From Himantopus leucocephalus (Eukaryota; Chordata; Aves; Charadriiformes; Recurvirostridae): 64,000 nucleotides of DNA. This document shows positions 46,791 through 59,800 of this stretch, piece by piece (position 1 is the first letter of the stretch; each line of letters begins with the position of its first letter). The stretch lies in contig RSEF01000003.1 of assembly GCA_003993805.1 (NCBI GenBank), positions 58,249,395 to 58,313,394 on the forward strand, read 5' to 3'. The position numbers were made by a program, and so were the translations under genes. Below the pieces are notes generated by a model. The model ran no database searches. It saw nothing but the letters and a program-made list of their open reading frames with translations, and had not been told where the DNA came from.

Positions 46791-49700
46791 AATTTAGAGC
46801 CATAGAGATCTTTCACTAAAATGATGAAATCAGCACTTTCCTGAGGACAAAATCAGAACTTTCAATTAGTATGTGAAATTCTGTGCAGAGAAGATTATGC
46901 AATATGAATATTTATGTGCAAGAAAAATGTCTCTCTTTTCTTTGTGGGGTTTTTTTTTCCCCTCTGTTTACCTCTCTCTGACTGCTTTCAATTACCGTTT
47001 CATGTATGCAGCCAGCTTGTTGGTTCCTGGAGTTGCCATGAGTCATGAACAAATCACATAAACAGTTTAAAAGAAACTCAATCTGATCCCTGCAATGTGG
47101 CAACAGTAATGGCAGGTACTTTAGGCTTGTCAGTGGCTTTTTTTTATTAACATTATGTTGTGAAAATTACGTGAGTTGCTGGTGAATGGCTTGCCTTTGT
47201 TCTCCTGAGAGAAATAGAAGCATGCTCTGTATGTATGCTACATTACACATTGCTGCAAGCGTGACTTCCATCTATCTGTGTAATTCCTACAGGAACAGTA
47301 GGTTCTTGGAGAAGGGACGGGTACTCTTTGGTGACCTGTCATTGTGGAGCATGTAAAGGAGAAGTGGGGAAAATTTCCAGGGATTGGGGTGGAGAATAAT
47401 TTGAGGATGCTGGAGAACTTAGATCCAGATTGCCCTAAGTGGAAGCAAAGATGATTAAAGCAGAAAAATACTCTTAAGAATCAGTTCAGAGGTTTAGGGC
47501 TTAATTTGTTCTGAAGATTTTAGCTACTAAACTGTGCTCCTAAAGTTTTTTAACACAGGTTCAAAATTTATACAGACTAAATGTCATCAGTGGCTATCAT
47601 GGTTTTGTCCATTTGCATTGCAATACTGGGGTCTGCTATCTGTACAGCACATGGTAAAAAAAGAACTAGGTAAATGTTATGAAGGCTTTTGTTTGTCACA
47701 TTTGTCCAGGTATTTTGCTTCCTACCTTTCTAGTATTTGCCACTTCCAAGATTTGCTTGGGAACAGAGGTTGTAATTACCAGCTGGCATAGCCCCACCTG
47801 GGGACTCCTGGAGAGTGCAGTTTTCTGCCTGTGCCATGACATTGTTGACGTGCTATAGAATTTCCTTATGTTTTCTTCTGGGATACAGCTTTCCACAACT
47901 TCTCTTTTTGTTCTAGATCCACATTCTTGTTCAAAGCAGGCTAGCTCTGGATGGAGGAATTCACATATTTCTGTGACTTGGCAACTTTCCTAAAAGTCAG
48001 CAGACTAACCAAAGATGATTTTTTTTTCTCCTTACAGCTAATCTTGAATGTATTTTTTTGAGCATCTTATACAAGACAAACAATTTGTAAACTGGAATGA
48101 GAAAATTACATCACTTTATATGATTGGCAAATACTGGGGGTTTTAAGTTGTTTTTTCCATTATAATTTTGAGTATATTATTTCTTAACAGGCTACCTCTC
48201 TGTTTATTTTTCTCTAATTACAGTTTCCTATGTGAAACTTGACTAGATTTGCCAAAATTACAATCCAGTGAACCAAGAATAGTTTAGGGGGGAAAAGTGA
48301 GTCAGTATTTTGCAGTGCAGATTCCATTTTGATCAAATTTTGCTTTGTCTTTCGGAAGATTCTTGAATAACAAAACTTCAAGGTACGAGCCCAGATGAAC
48401 CCAGGCAGGAGAGTGGGAAGCAGACCACTGTGTCAAACAGCATCCCTCAGCTTTGCATTGCTAGCTGCCGTTACCCTGCATAACAGCTGCCATTTTTCTA
48501 TATGGGGGATTTATCTATTCAACAGGTGTGCTGTTTTGTTTTGGGTTTGTTTTTTTTTCCTTTAGTTCTAACTAACTTATTTCAAATAGGAGTGCCGTTC
48601 TGGGGGAAAAAAAAAGAAAAAGATTTAAGTATATATTAATTTTGTCTTGGAAGCTGCTCTGATGGGTATCCAAGAGCAGTACTTTTGACCACAGTATGAT
48701 GCATTACAAAAGAAACAGGATGTAAGCATGCCAGAGTTCTACAAAGCACCCTTCTTCATTTAAAAATGGGAGTGTGTGAATGTGTTGAAGTATATCCAGT
48801 GTCAATTAGACTACAAAGGAATAACCATCTCTTTGCAGACTAATTAGACTTCCTCCTCTTGCCTATTTGGAGTCAACCGTTACTGTGTACTGCTTCCTTG
48901 GCAAAACTAGGAGCCATGCAGAGAAGAGGATCAGGCAGAGTTTTGACTTTCCTACCTTCCTAATGAATCTGAATTTCTAAAGGGAGAGCTATGCATTTTT
49001 ATATTTAACTTTGCTTATTTTATGAACCATCCCTGACATGGGACTGGCACCAAAGAGGGGAACAAAACCCAACAAATCTAGCCTTTACTTTGATTCAGTG
49101 ATGGTTTTCTATTATAATGTTTAGAGTTTTAATTTTTATTTTATTTTACTAGTAAATTTATATGTCTTATTCAGCTAGTGCCCCTTTTTCTATTAAGTAT
49201 GTGTTCTATTTTCTGTAGCACAAGCTTAATAAAACCAATAAATTTAAAGAAAAGTTGCTATTGAGGGGAACCAAAATCGTAAAAGGTTCAACAATCAAGT
49301 GCTTCCTACTTCACCTGATACAATTTATTAATCATAAAATTTATTAATGATAAAGTTCTAATATATTTTACTGTCTTCCCAAATCTTTTGTACACCAGTG
49401 GTAAGTTCCTTTAATTAATCTGTCTCCAGAAAAGAGGGATCACCGCTGTGGGGGTTCCTCGATCATCCATAGGGAACGTAAGTGTTGGAGAAGTTCTGAC
49501 TTCCCCAACTGATCTCTCTGCTTTTCTGCAAAGATAGTTGGCAGTAAAAGTAAAAGCTATTCATAATTTTTTAAACAACAATCCTGAAATGCACAATGAC
49601 AATGTGCTGTTGCAAACAGTATTTTCAGGACAAATTCTGTTCTTCAGAGCTATGTTTCCTTAGAATCCCTCCTGGCGTGCTTGCTGCAGGGATGCTGGTG

Positions 49701-51347
49701 CAAGTGTGAGAGAGGCAGTGGTCAGGGCAGAGACTGTCACGTGCCACTCAGACTGTGCCCTCTGTGTCTAACCAGATTTCTGGCTTTATTGGAGCAGGGA
49801 CTGCGCCCATTTTCCTTGTCTGGTTGGAGCTGGTATCCAGCGCTGTGACAGATTACTCCAGTGAACAATCTAATCTGCCTTCTTTGTTTTAATCCCCTCT
49901 TCCAGTGTTTTTTCTGCTTTTTTTCCTGTAGTTCTGCCAAACTTGAAGAAACATTTATGTTCTAATATTTATTTTGTATAAATGCAGGACCTTTGATCCT
50001 AAAGTGTGCTAATACAATAATTTAGATATAAATGACGCCAGTGATGAAGAAGGGAAACAAACTGAGAAACAATGTATTCCGTCCAAGTCATTTGAGGGGA
50101 GGATATCTGGGTTAAATTCTACTTTCCATAACCCGTCACAGGTTCTAAATCTTACAGAAGAAGAGCTGAGCACTCCGCATCACTAAGGGACTACACAGAA
50201 GACGCACAGCTGGTTCCACACAGCACTCAAGTTATCCAAATGCTAGAAGGAGAAAATAAATCCTGCCTAGAATTAAACTGGTGCAGTGGTTCTAGGAAAT
50301 ATAAACCAACCCTTCCTTTTCAGTGGTGCTCATACTTCCAGCTTCATACTCAGTTATGCTGATGTTTGAGTTCTAGCTGTGCTTTCGGCCTGGCAATCAC
50401 AGCTCCTAGACTGAGAACGATTGAGCAAGGTGTTACAAATTAAGGCTCCGTACTACCATACACTGCAGAAATTATCACAATGAAAAACAGACAAATGGTA
50501 TGTAAACAAGTAAATGAGTATAGCAGAGCAATCATATTGTCCAAGTGAAATAAGGAATTTCTGAATATATCTTTCAACTCTCCAGAATGTCACTATTAAA
50601 ATTACATCTTTTTAACACACCAATTCTGGACAGATACACAGAAACATAATCTGAGAATGACCACAGGTAGTGTAACAGTTATTTTCAAACATACCAAATA
50701 AGCGGGAGCTTAGATTGCCCTTCGGTTTCTCTTTTTCATGACTAAAGACTTCACTGGGGAGAAGTAGCTATAGTGAAACACATAGTGACGTGTCATAAGG
50801 TCGGAGTGTATCAAACTTACTGCATGTACAAGAAAAGGATAAACTGTAAGGACATCATGTGAATTCTTCTGCTGAAGGAACACAATATGGGGCTGCATGG
50901 CATTTACAGCACATTTTCACCAATCAAGAATTAAAGTTTCATTTTTGTCACTGTTCCTATTTTCACCTCTTCTTATATCCAAGTGGGCAGGGTTAATAAT
51001 TCCATGTATGACAATATGGTACAGTATAGAATAGAACTTCAGAATCATCATATCCCATTCTAAAATGCCCATAGAGATGCAAAACCTTTGCATTTCATTG
51101 ATACGTACTATTTAAAACTTCTCTGTTTTCAAAATACCAGACAGATACCAGTTCAGTTTAAATTACCTATCTGCCCAGGTGGAGAGTTGTTCCGGGCAGC
51201 AACGTCCATAGACCCCTACAGTTGTTGGAACAAGGTGAGGAAGCTTCAGGTATGCGTGGTCTATGAGAACTACAGTTGTAAGTGTAGGAAATTTGGGGAA
51301 AGTGATAAATTTATAAACTCTGGTGTCTTCATAGTTATGCATCCAGC

Positions 51348-51381
51348 ATTGTCCCTTCCAACCTAGATGATTCTATGATTG
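51348..51381 (+). mobile_element. Possible CR1 3'-terminal stub
   Basis: The sequence cattgtcccttccaaccta followed by gatgattctatgatt resembles the last bases of a sense CR1, including the octamer tail. Only about 34 bases are present, so it may be a very strongly truncated insertion or a remnant. Confidence 0.5.
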
Positions 51382-54300
51382 TCTATTCCAAAGGCAGCCA
51401 TGTGGTTTGATATTAATAGTCCTCATTTCAGGGATAGTTTTAATGACACTGATAGCTTTCTGTAGATAGATTCTTTGCACAGTTGAAAACTAAGTGGTAT
51501 TCTCTGACATCACTCTTCAGTTGTTGTTTTACCAGAACTGTTGATGTTGACATCTTACATCATAATCTTGCGTAAGTGTGTGTGGAGAAGAAACAAATCA
51601 ATAAAGTCAATGAGAACCTGATCCTTTAAGTATTTCTCAGTAGGTGACTTGAAGTAGATGAATGGGTCTGTTTGTACACACGAACACATTTTCCCTGTTT
51701 AATATCCAATATAATAGCGCTATCATTTATGAAAAATGATTAGCTGAGTACCTGTCATGTGAATTTAAATCCCGTTTCCTTGCTGCTTATCAGAAAGCTA
51801 GAGGCGATACGCTGTTTCTGGTGGTTTGTTCCCAGAGAAGGCAGAGGTGCTATAGCTGCGGCAAATGTAAACCTGGCAGCCACTGGAGACAAGGAGGGGG
51901 AAGGAAGTACGCTAAGTGCTTAAAGTTAGGTAGTGTAAATATCCTTTTCCCACTCCCTATGCTGTTGAAATTCCGAATATTTAGACCAACTGATAAAGCC
52001 AAAGGGGAGCGCTTTGTTTCCATGCACAAAGCGAGGACATATTTTTGAAGGCTGTTTAACTTCAAGTGAGGAGCATTACTGCGGCAAAAGTAGCCGTATC
52101 TAAATTATCGTAAATACTGCCAACAGCAAAATTGTGGCAGCTTGGTTCTCACTGTTGCTGGTTATCCCTGCTGGCCTGAGGCTGGGAGTGCTAATACAGC
52201 AACGGAAGCCTGTGTCGGGCTGCTTCGCTGCCATCGGTACTGTGGCCTGTGGTGCTTTCTGGACCTGGGTTTATTAAAACAGTCTCCGTACATTACTGTT
52301 TAGGTAGTCAGATTATGCTTAAATTATTAGACTCTTAAACAGGTTCCTCTGAACGGTGAAGTACCAGTGTCCTCAGTTACTGCTTTGTCTGTCAAATTAA
52401 GCATTTTGGTGATGCCCTTTACTGGGGAAGAGCTTACTTTGGGAATGTTATTTCTAATGCATTAAATCTGCATTTTCTACTAGTGAAGAAACTTTAGGTA
52501 CTGATCATGTTCTACTTTTTTCCTCATATCAAAATGCCCTTGAAGACCTTTTTTACTGCTATACAATAATTGTTCTATTTTGAAACTGACGTGCACTGAA
52601 ACACCTTTGGAGCTGTACCAAATCCAATTTAATTTGCCCAAATGTTTTCTGTTTTTCAAAGGGTACATGCAAAAATGCTACTAACAAATCAGATGTAGAG
52701 AAGGATTTGGCATCATCTATACTTCTGTAGTGTATCCCTATAACAGAAATGGAAAAAGTGTTTCCTTTTTATATTTAGGTACTTTTAAAGTAAGGTTTTC
52801 ACATTAATTGCTTACACTTCAGATAGATAAGATACTTTTAAAAGAACAGTGTCCTGGGGAGGAAGCGTCTTTATGACCTTTCATACTTCGATACCAATGC
52901 GGAACTTCTGCTCAAGAAGTAATTGTATAAATGTAATTTCTTTATCATATAGATACGCTACAACTAAATGTGATTTTACAACAAAGCACAGCCAAAATTC
53001 CACTCAAATTCACTGAAGCCAAATGAGCAACTCCCGCAAAATTCATGCGGCGTATCCCCATGACAAGTTGCACTGTTTTCCTCACTGACTTTTAGTTTGC
53101 ATCTCTATGTACAGCTGGAAAAGGTTATCCACCAAAGCTAACTTTAGCCAAGGGAGGTGAACTTCCCTAAAGTACATTTCTAATCTAATAATGTGTTCCC
53201 TGTCAGCAGTTAAGCTTCATTCTGGAAACTTTGCTGAAGCTGTATCCCCTCTGCAGGAGGTATCCGAATACCTGTTAGATATAGAAGGTAGTTGATTCTA
53301 GTGCAAAAGATACTTATTTTTTTTAAGTGAGACTATAATTTGACTGTTACCTAAGAAGTGAGGAAGATAGAGGATTTTACCGCAAAAATCGAAGGAACTG
53401 CCTAAATCTCTGCTAGGTATTGTAGTTCTCAGCTGCATTTAGCTTTTGTTCTGTTAGGCTGTGTAAACCCGTGCTTTACTTTCCAGTGGAGCCTGACTTT
53501 CTTAGTTGTGCAGCGTTGCACTGGTAGCCTTTATTTGCTGTCCTTTGAATTGAAGTTTAATTTAACTGGCTTTGTCTGGACTGCAGCCTGCTCCTTATAA
53601 CTAGTATATTAGTATTATAATTATTAGTTCTAGGGAAGATAAATAAGAAGTTAATTTTCAAGGGACTTGTAAAAAGCAGTAAACACAAATGGTTTCATTA
53701 ATGGCAGTGCTCTGACATGAAAGAATTGTAAACAATAACTGGAAATAGTAGATTAGGTATGAAAAATAAGACCTCCCTTCAAACTGGCTTTATGCTACTC
53801 CTTAAGTCTCTACCTACTGTGGGACCGCCTGTTTGAATCTCATTAAATCTTGGTGCTAAGGGCCATAGCAATTATAGTTTTGTTAATGACAGACAATAGC
53901 AAAGCTTTCTCTTTCAGTATCTTCACTTTATGTACAGTTTCTCAGACTTTAATATTGGGAGAAATAGTGTATCTTGGTTGTCCTGGCTCTTTTTTTTATT
54001 GAATAGTTGCTACATCAAACCCGGTAATTCTGTAGCTGACTTGGGTAACAGCTTTCAGTGACACCTTAGGTCTGGATCTATGATTTCTATTTTGGTAGAA
54101 CTACGTAGGGAGTTACATCAACACAATGCGTTGGGAGCATCAGTATGCTTTTTTACATGCATAGTTTAGTCATCCCTCCAGATGGATGTAAATTATTTCA
54201 GTATTAACAGGTCAGTGCTAGGGTATGATTGCACTGGTTGTCTCAGTTGATGAAGTGCAACAATCTCTCTGTGCAAAGGCCTATATCCTTTTTTTTTTTT

Positions 54301-55880
54301 GGGGGGAGTGTTCTTTGTCTCTGGGGGTTATCCTTATATTTAATCTCTCTATTTTATTTTTTTTTTAGTCAGATCTTAATGAATAATTCTGTGTAGCATT
54401 TTGAATTTGAAGCTGCCAAGTTAACGAACAGGTATAGATTGATAGTTGCATCTAGCCAAAATAAATGTCTTTTACAACAAAGCAAAGAAGTAAATGAAAA
54501 ACAAGATGTGCACAGGGATCCTATCCGCCCAGTGTAGAGCAATGAAATCAACAAAATGCTTAAAGTGTTGTGCTGTTCTTTATAAAATATTTTTCTAGTG
54601 GAAGCCAGGCAGTACATGCCCATATGAAACAGACTGCACCAGACATTCTCAATAGTGGAAAAAACTGCAAATCACTTGCAAATTGGCAAGCAGCTTCAGT
54701 AAACAAAAAAGGTCTAAAATGGTATAGCCAACTAGTGAGCACTACAGCCACCTGCAAGCTCTTCCAAAGGACATTCCAATTCTTAAAAAGAGTTCCAGCA
54801 TAAGGAGGGACATCATGAGTCAAGATGAATTAATGAAAAGGAGCACTGCGTGTGCTTTCCCTGCCCCTTTCCACCTACTGTAAAAAACTTGGTTATGTCC
54901 ACATATGTTAATTGTTAAGTTCCTTTCCCGTATCCTAAAATGTGCTCCACAAACTGCTAAGCCATGTTCAAAAACATTTTGGATGGGAAAGCCGCAGCTT
55001 TGAAATTCTCATGTACAATAGAGAAAGGAACACAGATGTCAGAAGCATTGACTTGGAGCAATTAGGAGCAGAAAAGTGAAGGAAGCCTTCACATGTGGAC
55101 AGGAGAATGATAGCTACTTACAGGACAAAAGGTGTATTTGGCATAGCATCTACTAAAAAGTAAAATACTGTCACCTGTAAGAACTTGTTGCTTGAGTAAT
55201 GAAATGCACTTCATAAATTGTTTCATATGGCTCTGTAATGCCCATAAATGAAAAATGGCCAGTCACCTAGGGCCATTTTAGGGGACAATTCAAAACTTAA
55301 ATTCTAATTCTGAACACTGATGTGTTGGCATAGAATTTTTTTTTTTAATTTTATAAATAGAGGGGTAAATAGATTTTTTGAAAGGTGTCTTTTCTAGCTG
55401 TGGACTGTAATGCAGCCAGACAAACAACCAGTTGCTACCCCATTCATGAACTGAAATCTTAGCTTAATTGATGAGTGTTCTATGTCAGATATAAATGCCA
55501 ACTGCTGCTATTGGTCATTCTCACCCTGACTTGCTCTGACAAGTTCAGCATTCAATACCTATCAAGAAAAAAACACATTTATTCTGGCATACTCTCCCAG
55601 CATCCTTCAACTGCAGTGGTAGTTGCATTTCCTGTGGAGAGAACTCTTTGTGTTACAAGGTCATAGTCCTCAAAAAGACCACAAAGACAAGCCTCCATAT
55701 CTCATTCTTGCAATATTCCACTCATTTCGTTAGATGTACGTCCTCTTAGCAGACAAATGGGAACATGTGATCTCTCAAGAGTTTGCGCATCCTTCAGCTG
55801 GAACCTTAACTATTCATAGGCTTCTTCTTTGCATGATGGAAACTGGAGATATTTCTCAGCTATATAATTAATGCATTTCT

Positions 55881-56114
55881 AATGAATGTTGGAGGGACGC
55901 TTCTTGCTGATGTGGCTGGTAAAAGACAAGATATAGAAATGCTCATCGATACAGCACTCAGATGTATTCTGTAGCTCATACCAAGGCGAAGGTTGTGNCA
56001 ATGAATGTTGAAGGGACGCTTCTTGCTGATGTGGCTGGTAAAAGACAAGATAGAAATGCTCATCGATACGGCACTCAGATGTATTCTGTAGCTCATACCA
56101 AGGCGAAGGTTGTG
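55881..56114. repeat. ~116-base direct duplication across a single N (join at 55,998)
   Basis: 55,881-55,997 recurs at 56,000-56,114 with a two-base deletion and two or three substitutions, and the N is at the boundary. Same structure as the other single-N joins, and interpreted the same way. Confidence 0.88.
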
Positions 56115-58255
56115 TTGTAAACTTTGAGTCCTGCTGACAAATACATGCAGAGAGCACCCAGACAGAAGGCAAAATCTTATCACACAACAGAGGAAATAGG
56201 ACCATAATTTCCTACAGTGACAGGACAAAGTCAAGTACATTTTCTGTTACGATGTGCTAATTTATTTGTTATTCTGACAATATACAAAAGGAAGGAAGTA
56301 CAAAATTTTTAGAAGCTCTCCTGAGAGTAAACTAGCCTGAAGTGACAGCCAAAAAAAGGAATCTCAAGCGAAAAACAATACAAAAGCTTTAGCCTAGAAG
56401 GAAGGGTAATACAGACTTTCCTTCAAAAGCCATAGCTCTAATCTCCTGAACCGTGTGGTGGAAGATTATACTCACGAGCCTGTCATCCCATTACCGCTGA
56501 AAAGACCTGCAGAGCAAGGACAGTGTCCCGTTAATGCTTTCAGAACTTGAAAAAAATTGTTCTGAACTGTTGGATCATACAGACACGTGTGTATAAGAAA
56601 GGTGTTCTGATTTCCTAAGAGTGCTCATAGTGCCGTGTGTTTTCTTGAGGGGACTGTGGCTGGAAGACAGAAAAGGAAGCAGCTTATCTTCCTGTCTTGT
56701 GAAGGCTGTCTCAGCTCAGAAAACTCTGCAGAAGAAAGTGAAGATTGCACCACTGCTAAAAGCAAGCAAGCTTAGCAAGGGACAAGTTCACAACACAAGA
56801 GTGAAAGAGAGTGCAAATGGGATACTGGGAGCACTATGAGGAAAGCAGGGACTAGGCAAATAATAACAAGAAAGTAGTTTTCATAGACACCCAAGGGGAA
56901 TAGTGCAGGGCTCAGTGCTGTGCAGAAAGCTGCTGGAAATTGCTGAACTAGAGATCAGGCCTTAAGTATGTCTTTGTCATTCAAAGACAAGAGCAGGCAA
57001 AAGAGAAAATCTCTTTTCAAATGCTTTGATTTTTGTCAGATTTATCTAGCAGATCTAAAGACCTCTCTTTCAAGTCATCTGGTTCTAGCTTGTGTTCTGA
57101 GTATGCCACAATAGGTAGAAGATCTTGTTGGGGTGTTCAGTACACTCAATTCCAGGAAGAAATGCAGGCAGATCCACCACAGAAGTTTGGGCTGTCTTAA
57201 GATCCCATCATACAGTCCAACAGCCAAAATCTTAAAGGCCTTATGCAGTTCTCAGTGAATGTGGCAGGATTACCACACGCAGCTAAAAACCTACAACCAA
57301 CATTTTCCAAAGCCATTTGGCAGAGAGATATTAAGCAATATGCATTCCAACTGAAGGAGGAACTCAGATTCAGTATCAGTAAGAGAGGTAAGGTTGAAGA
57401 TTTAAGTCCCATCACAGCCCCTGCCTGATGGCATTGCGGCCAGGGAGGTGGATGAAATCCCATGGAGGATGGGATGGGATCTCACTTGGCATCTAGTGAG
57501 CTGATGCTCTGCTAAGGCTAAAACAAGTGGCTATGACCATAAAACAACTCAGAAAACCCTTCAGATTCCTAGGAGCATTGTGGGGAACGGAATCAGAATA
57601 GCCCGGTCTGGATGACGCATTACTTCATCTAGCGAATAACCTTCCTGAAGGCTGGGATTTCATTCATCATAAGCAACGAGCTTGGGGAGAGCAGAGGAGA
57701 AGGGAGATTGGACCAGGTGGAGAGAGCATTTGTACCTTGAGTTCTGACACTGTGTAATGGGAAAATGAAACCAAAGGATGACTGCCAAAGCTGTTGCAGA
57801 GATGGATATGTTATTGATTGTCTCCATAAACATATTGTTGGCTTATTGTTGTACTTTCCAAAAATGAAAGCCAGATTCCTTCTCCTCTTAAAATTTTCTT
57901 TGTTTCTATGCCAGCATCATTCTTAAGAGGGAAAGGAAATACAGCAATTGTGTGGGGTCTGTTTCCATCCTTTTGTTGCTGTGATTGAATTAAGTTGTGG
58001 CCTATTATCTTTTTTAGTAATTCTGTAAAGGAAAGAGTAGAAGTGGATGACAAACTAGCAAATATTATAAATGGTCATAGCAACCATTACAAAAAGATTT
58101 CCCTTCACTCATTTGATGGTCATTTGAGGAAAGTCTAGTCACTTTATTTCTGTGCACACAGCATAAACTGCCCTCGGCTAGTGAAAGGATCTTTTGAAGA
58201 AATACTGGCAATCTTTCGACTACCGACTAAGCTGATATGCAAAATAGGAAATCAC

Positions 58256-58289
58256 TTAGAATAGTTTATTCTTTAGAATAGTTTATTCT
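58256..58289. repeat. Perfect 17-base tandem duplication
   Basis: ttagaatagtttattct occurs twice in a row with no N between, so this is a real short tandem repeat in the assembled sequence, probably from replication slippage. Confidence 0.85.
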
Positions 58290-58688
58290 GGAGTAAAAGG
58301 AACTCTGTGCATCTAAAAAGAAGCTCAGTTGCAGTTTACCTCAGTCTCCCCTTGTAGATGAGTAAAATTGTTTTTCTTAAGCATAGTTGTGTGTATATCA
58401 TAATAAGGGTGTACACATAAAACTTGTGAATCATTGTTTTACAGTCATTCTGATTAGATTAAGCCTAAAGTTAGTGCTTGCATTGGGAAATTGCGGTTTC
58501 CTATCTTAAAGCTTATAATAGGATATGTCAAGATTTATATCTCAAGGTTTTGGTACGGAATTTAATTATTCATTTCACATCTCACCATCTTATATTTAAT
58601 GTGCCATAGCAGCTAAAAATGCTTCTCATTATTGTGAGAAACAGCCAATAAACATGATATTGCCTGTTGCATAATAGGAATTTGTTTC

Positions 58689-58712
58689 TATATATGTATG
58701 TATGTATATATA
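58689..58712. repeat. TA/TATG microsatellite
   Basis: Alternating TA and TATG units (tatatatgtatgtatgtata). Confidence 0.8.
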
Positions 58713-59089
58713 AGTGTAACTGGCTTTTCATGAAAATAAGCCTTAGTTTGCAGGCAGGAAGATTTTGCCTGTGTTGTCTCAGTATGTGACACTTAACATG
58801 TTTATCATTGACATTCACACAGTTAACAAAATCAGCAGTGAGTTAGCCCCTCCTGGAATTTCTATTTAATAGTGTTCGTTAAGGTCACAATTGTACCTGA
58901 ATCTTTTTGAAAAACGCTTAGGCTTACTTTGAAATAAGGACAAGCGTTCTTGTATGTGAGAAGTAGCTACAGCCTGCCATGACACAGTAATTATAGAGGT
59001 AGAGCCAGGGTAAGAGGGAAGAAGTTATTTGCAATGGCTTATAAATACCAGAAGGGGACTCCAAAACTGTTGCAGACAAAACAGTGTCA

Positions 59090-59800
59090 AATTTATTTTA
59101 TTTATTGCTAGTTAACATAAACTTCCAATAATCGATTCAGAAAAAGAAACCATAAACAATTAAACAAACACAAGGGAAACACCTTTCCTCCCCCTTTTCT
59201 AGGCTCAGCTTCAGTCAAATATCACTCCTCCACTCTTCCTGGTCTCAACTACCCTCTTTTTTCTCACCTGTTACACTAAGATTGTCCCAGCACCTTTACT
59301 AGTGTTGGTGGATCACGGTTACTTTCTGACACTCCATGCTTACTCTTTTTCCTGTATTGCTCCCCACTTCATACTCACTGCCCTCTGCCCCAGCGTGGGT
59401 CACTCACAGGCCACAGTTCCTCTGGGGTGTCCCATGGGTCGTCCATAGCTGAAGTCCCTCAAAGCCATAAGCTCCTTCATCGTGGAGCACCTCCTTCCAA
59501 GAGTGTGTCTCCAGCCACGTCCCAGGCAACATCCCCTTCTTCTTTCCTCCTCTGTTCCTCCTGCCCCTAGCAGCTACTGCTCTTTCTTAAACGTCTGAGC
59601 ACAGGTGCTGGGTGCTCCCCTGAGGTGGTGTGCCATAGGTTACCCACACAGGTTTCAGAGCTAGTATGATGGATTGCCCCACATGGGTTTCGGAGCCAGG
59701 TGGACCCAGCTGTAGTCACCACAGAGCAGCTCATGGCCTCCTACACAGGTCTTCCCTACTGCCACGTGTCCCCAGACCCTGCCAGTTATACTCAATACGT
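59090..59800 (-). mobile_element. Probable ERVL-type endogenous retrovirus LTR fragment, antisense
   Basis: Starts with a TTTATTTTATTT stretch (a reversed AATAAA-type signal). It is much more GC- and pyrimidine-rich than its surroundings. It contains phrases I associate with avian ERVL LTR-region sequences: 'cagcgtgggtcactcacagg', 'ccacagttcctctggggtgt', 'atcgtggagcacctcctt', 'ttcttaaacgtctgagcac'. No gag, pol or env frame is present, so this is a non-coding remnant or solo LTR. I could not find a clear target-site duplication or TG...CA ends, and both limits are approximate. The family name is by recollection and not by search. Confidence 0.5.

Larger units (their letters stand above)
44019..59089. 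other. Long intergenic stretch, no gene recognised
   Basis: 15 kb without a recognisable exon. It contains single-N duplications at 46,525 and 55,881, a CR1 stub at 51,348, and short repeats listed separately. The interval 56,990-57,740 has several medium frames; one reads KQLRKPFRFLGALWG around 57,540-57,590, faintly like retroviral pol, but too short and isolated to call. Nothing else supportable. Confidence 0.5.

Noticed and set aside
55860..56240. 126-codon frame with an internal repeat, considered as a repeat protein
   Set aside because: The repeat is created by the single-N duplication at 55,998.
57500..57740. Faint retroviral pol-like phrase (KQLRKPFRFLGALWG)
   Set aside because: Too short, no neighbouring motif of reverse transcriptase, RNase H or integrase, and no LTR nearby.
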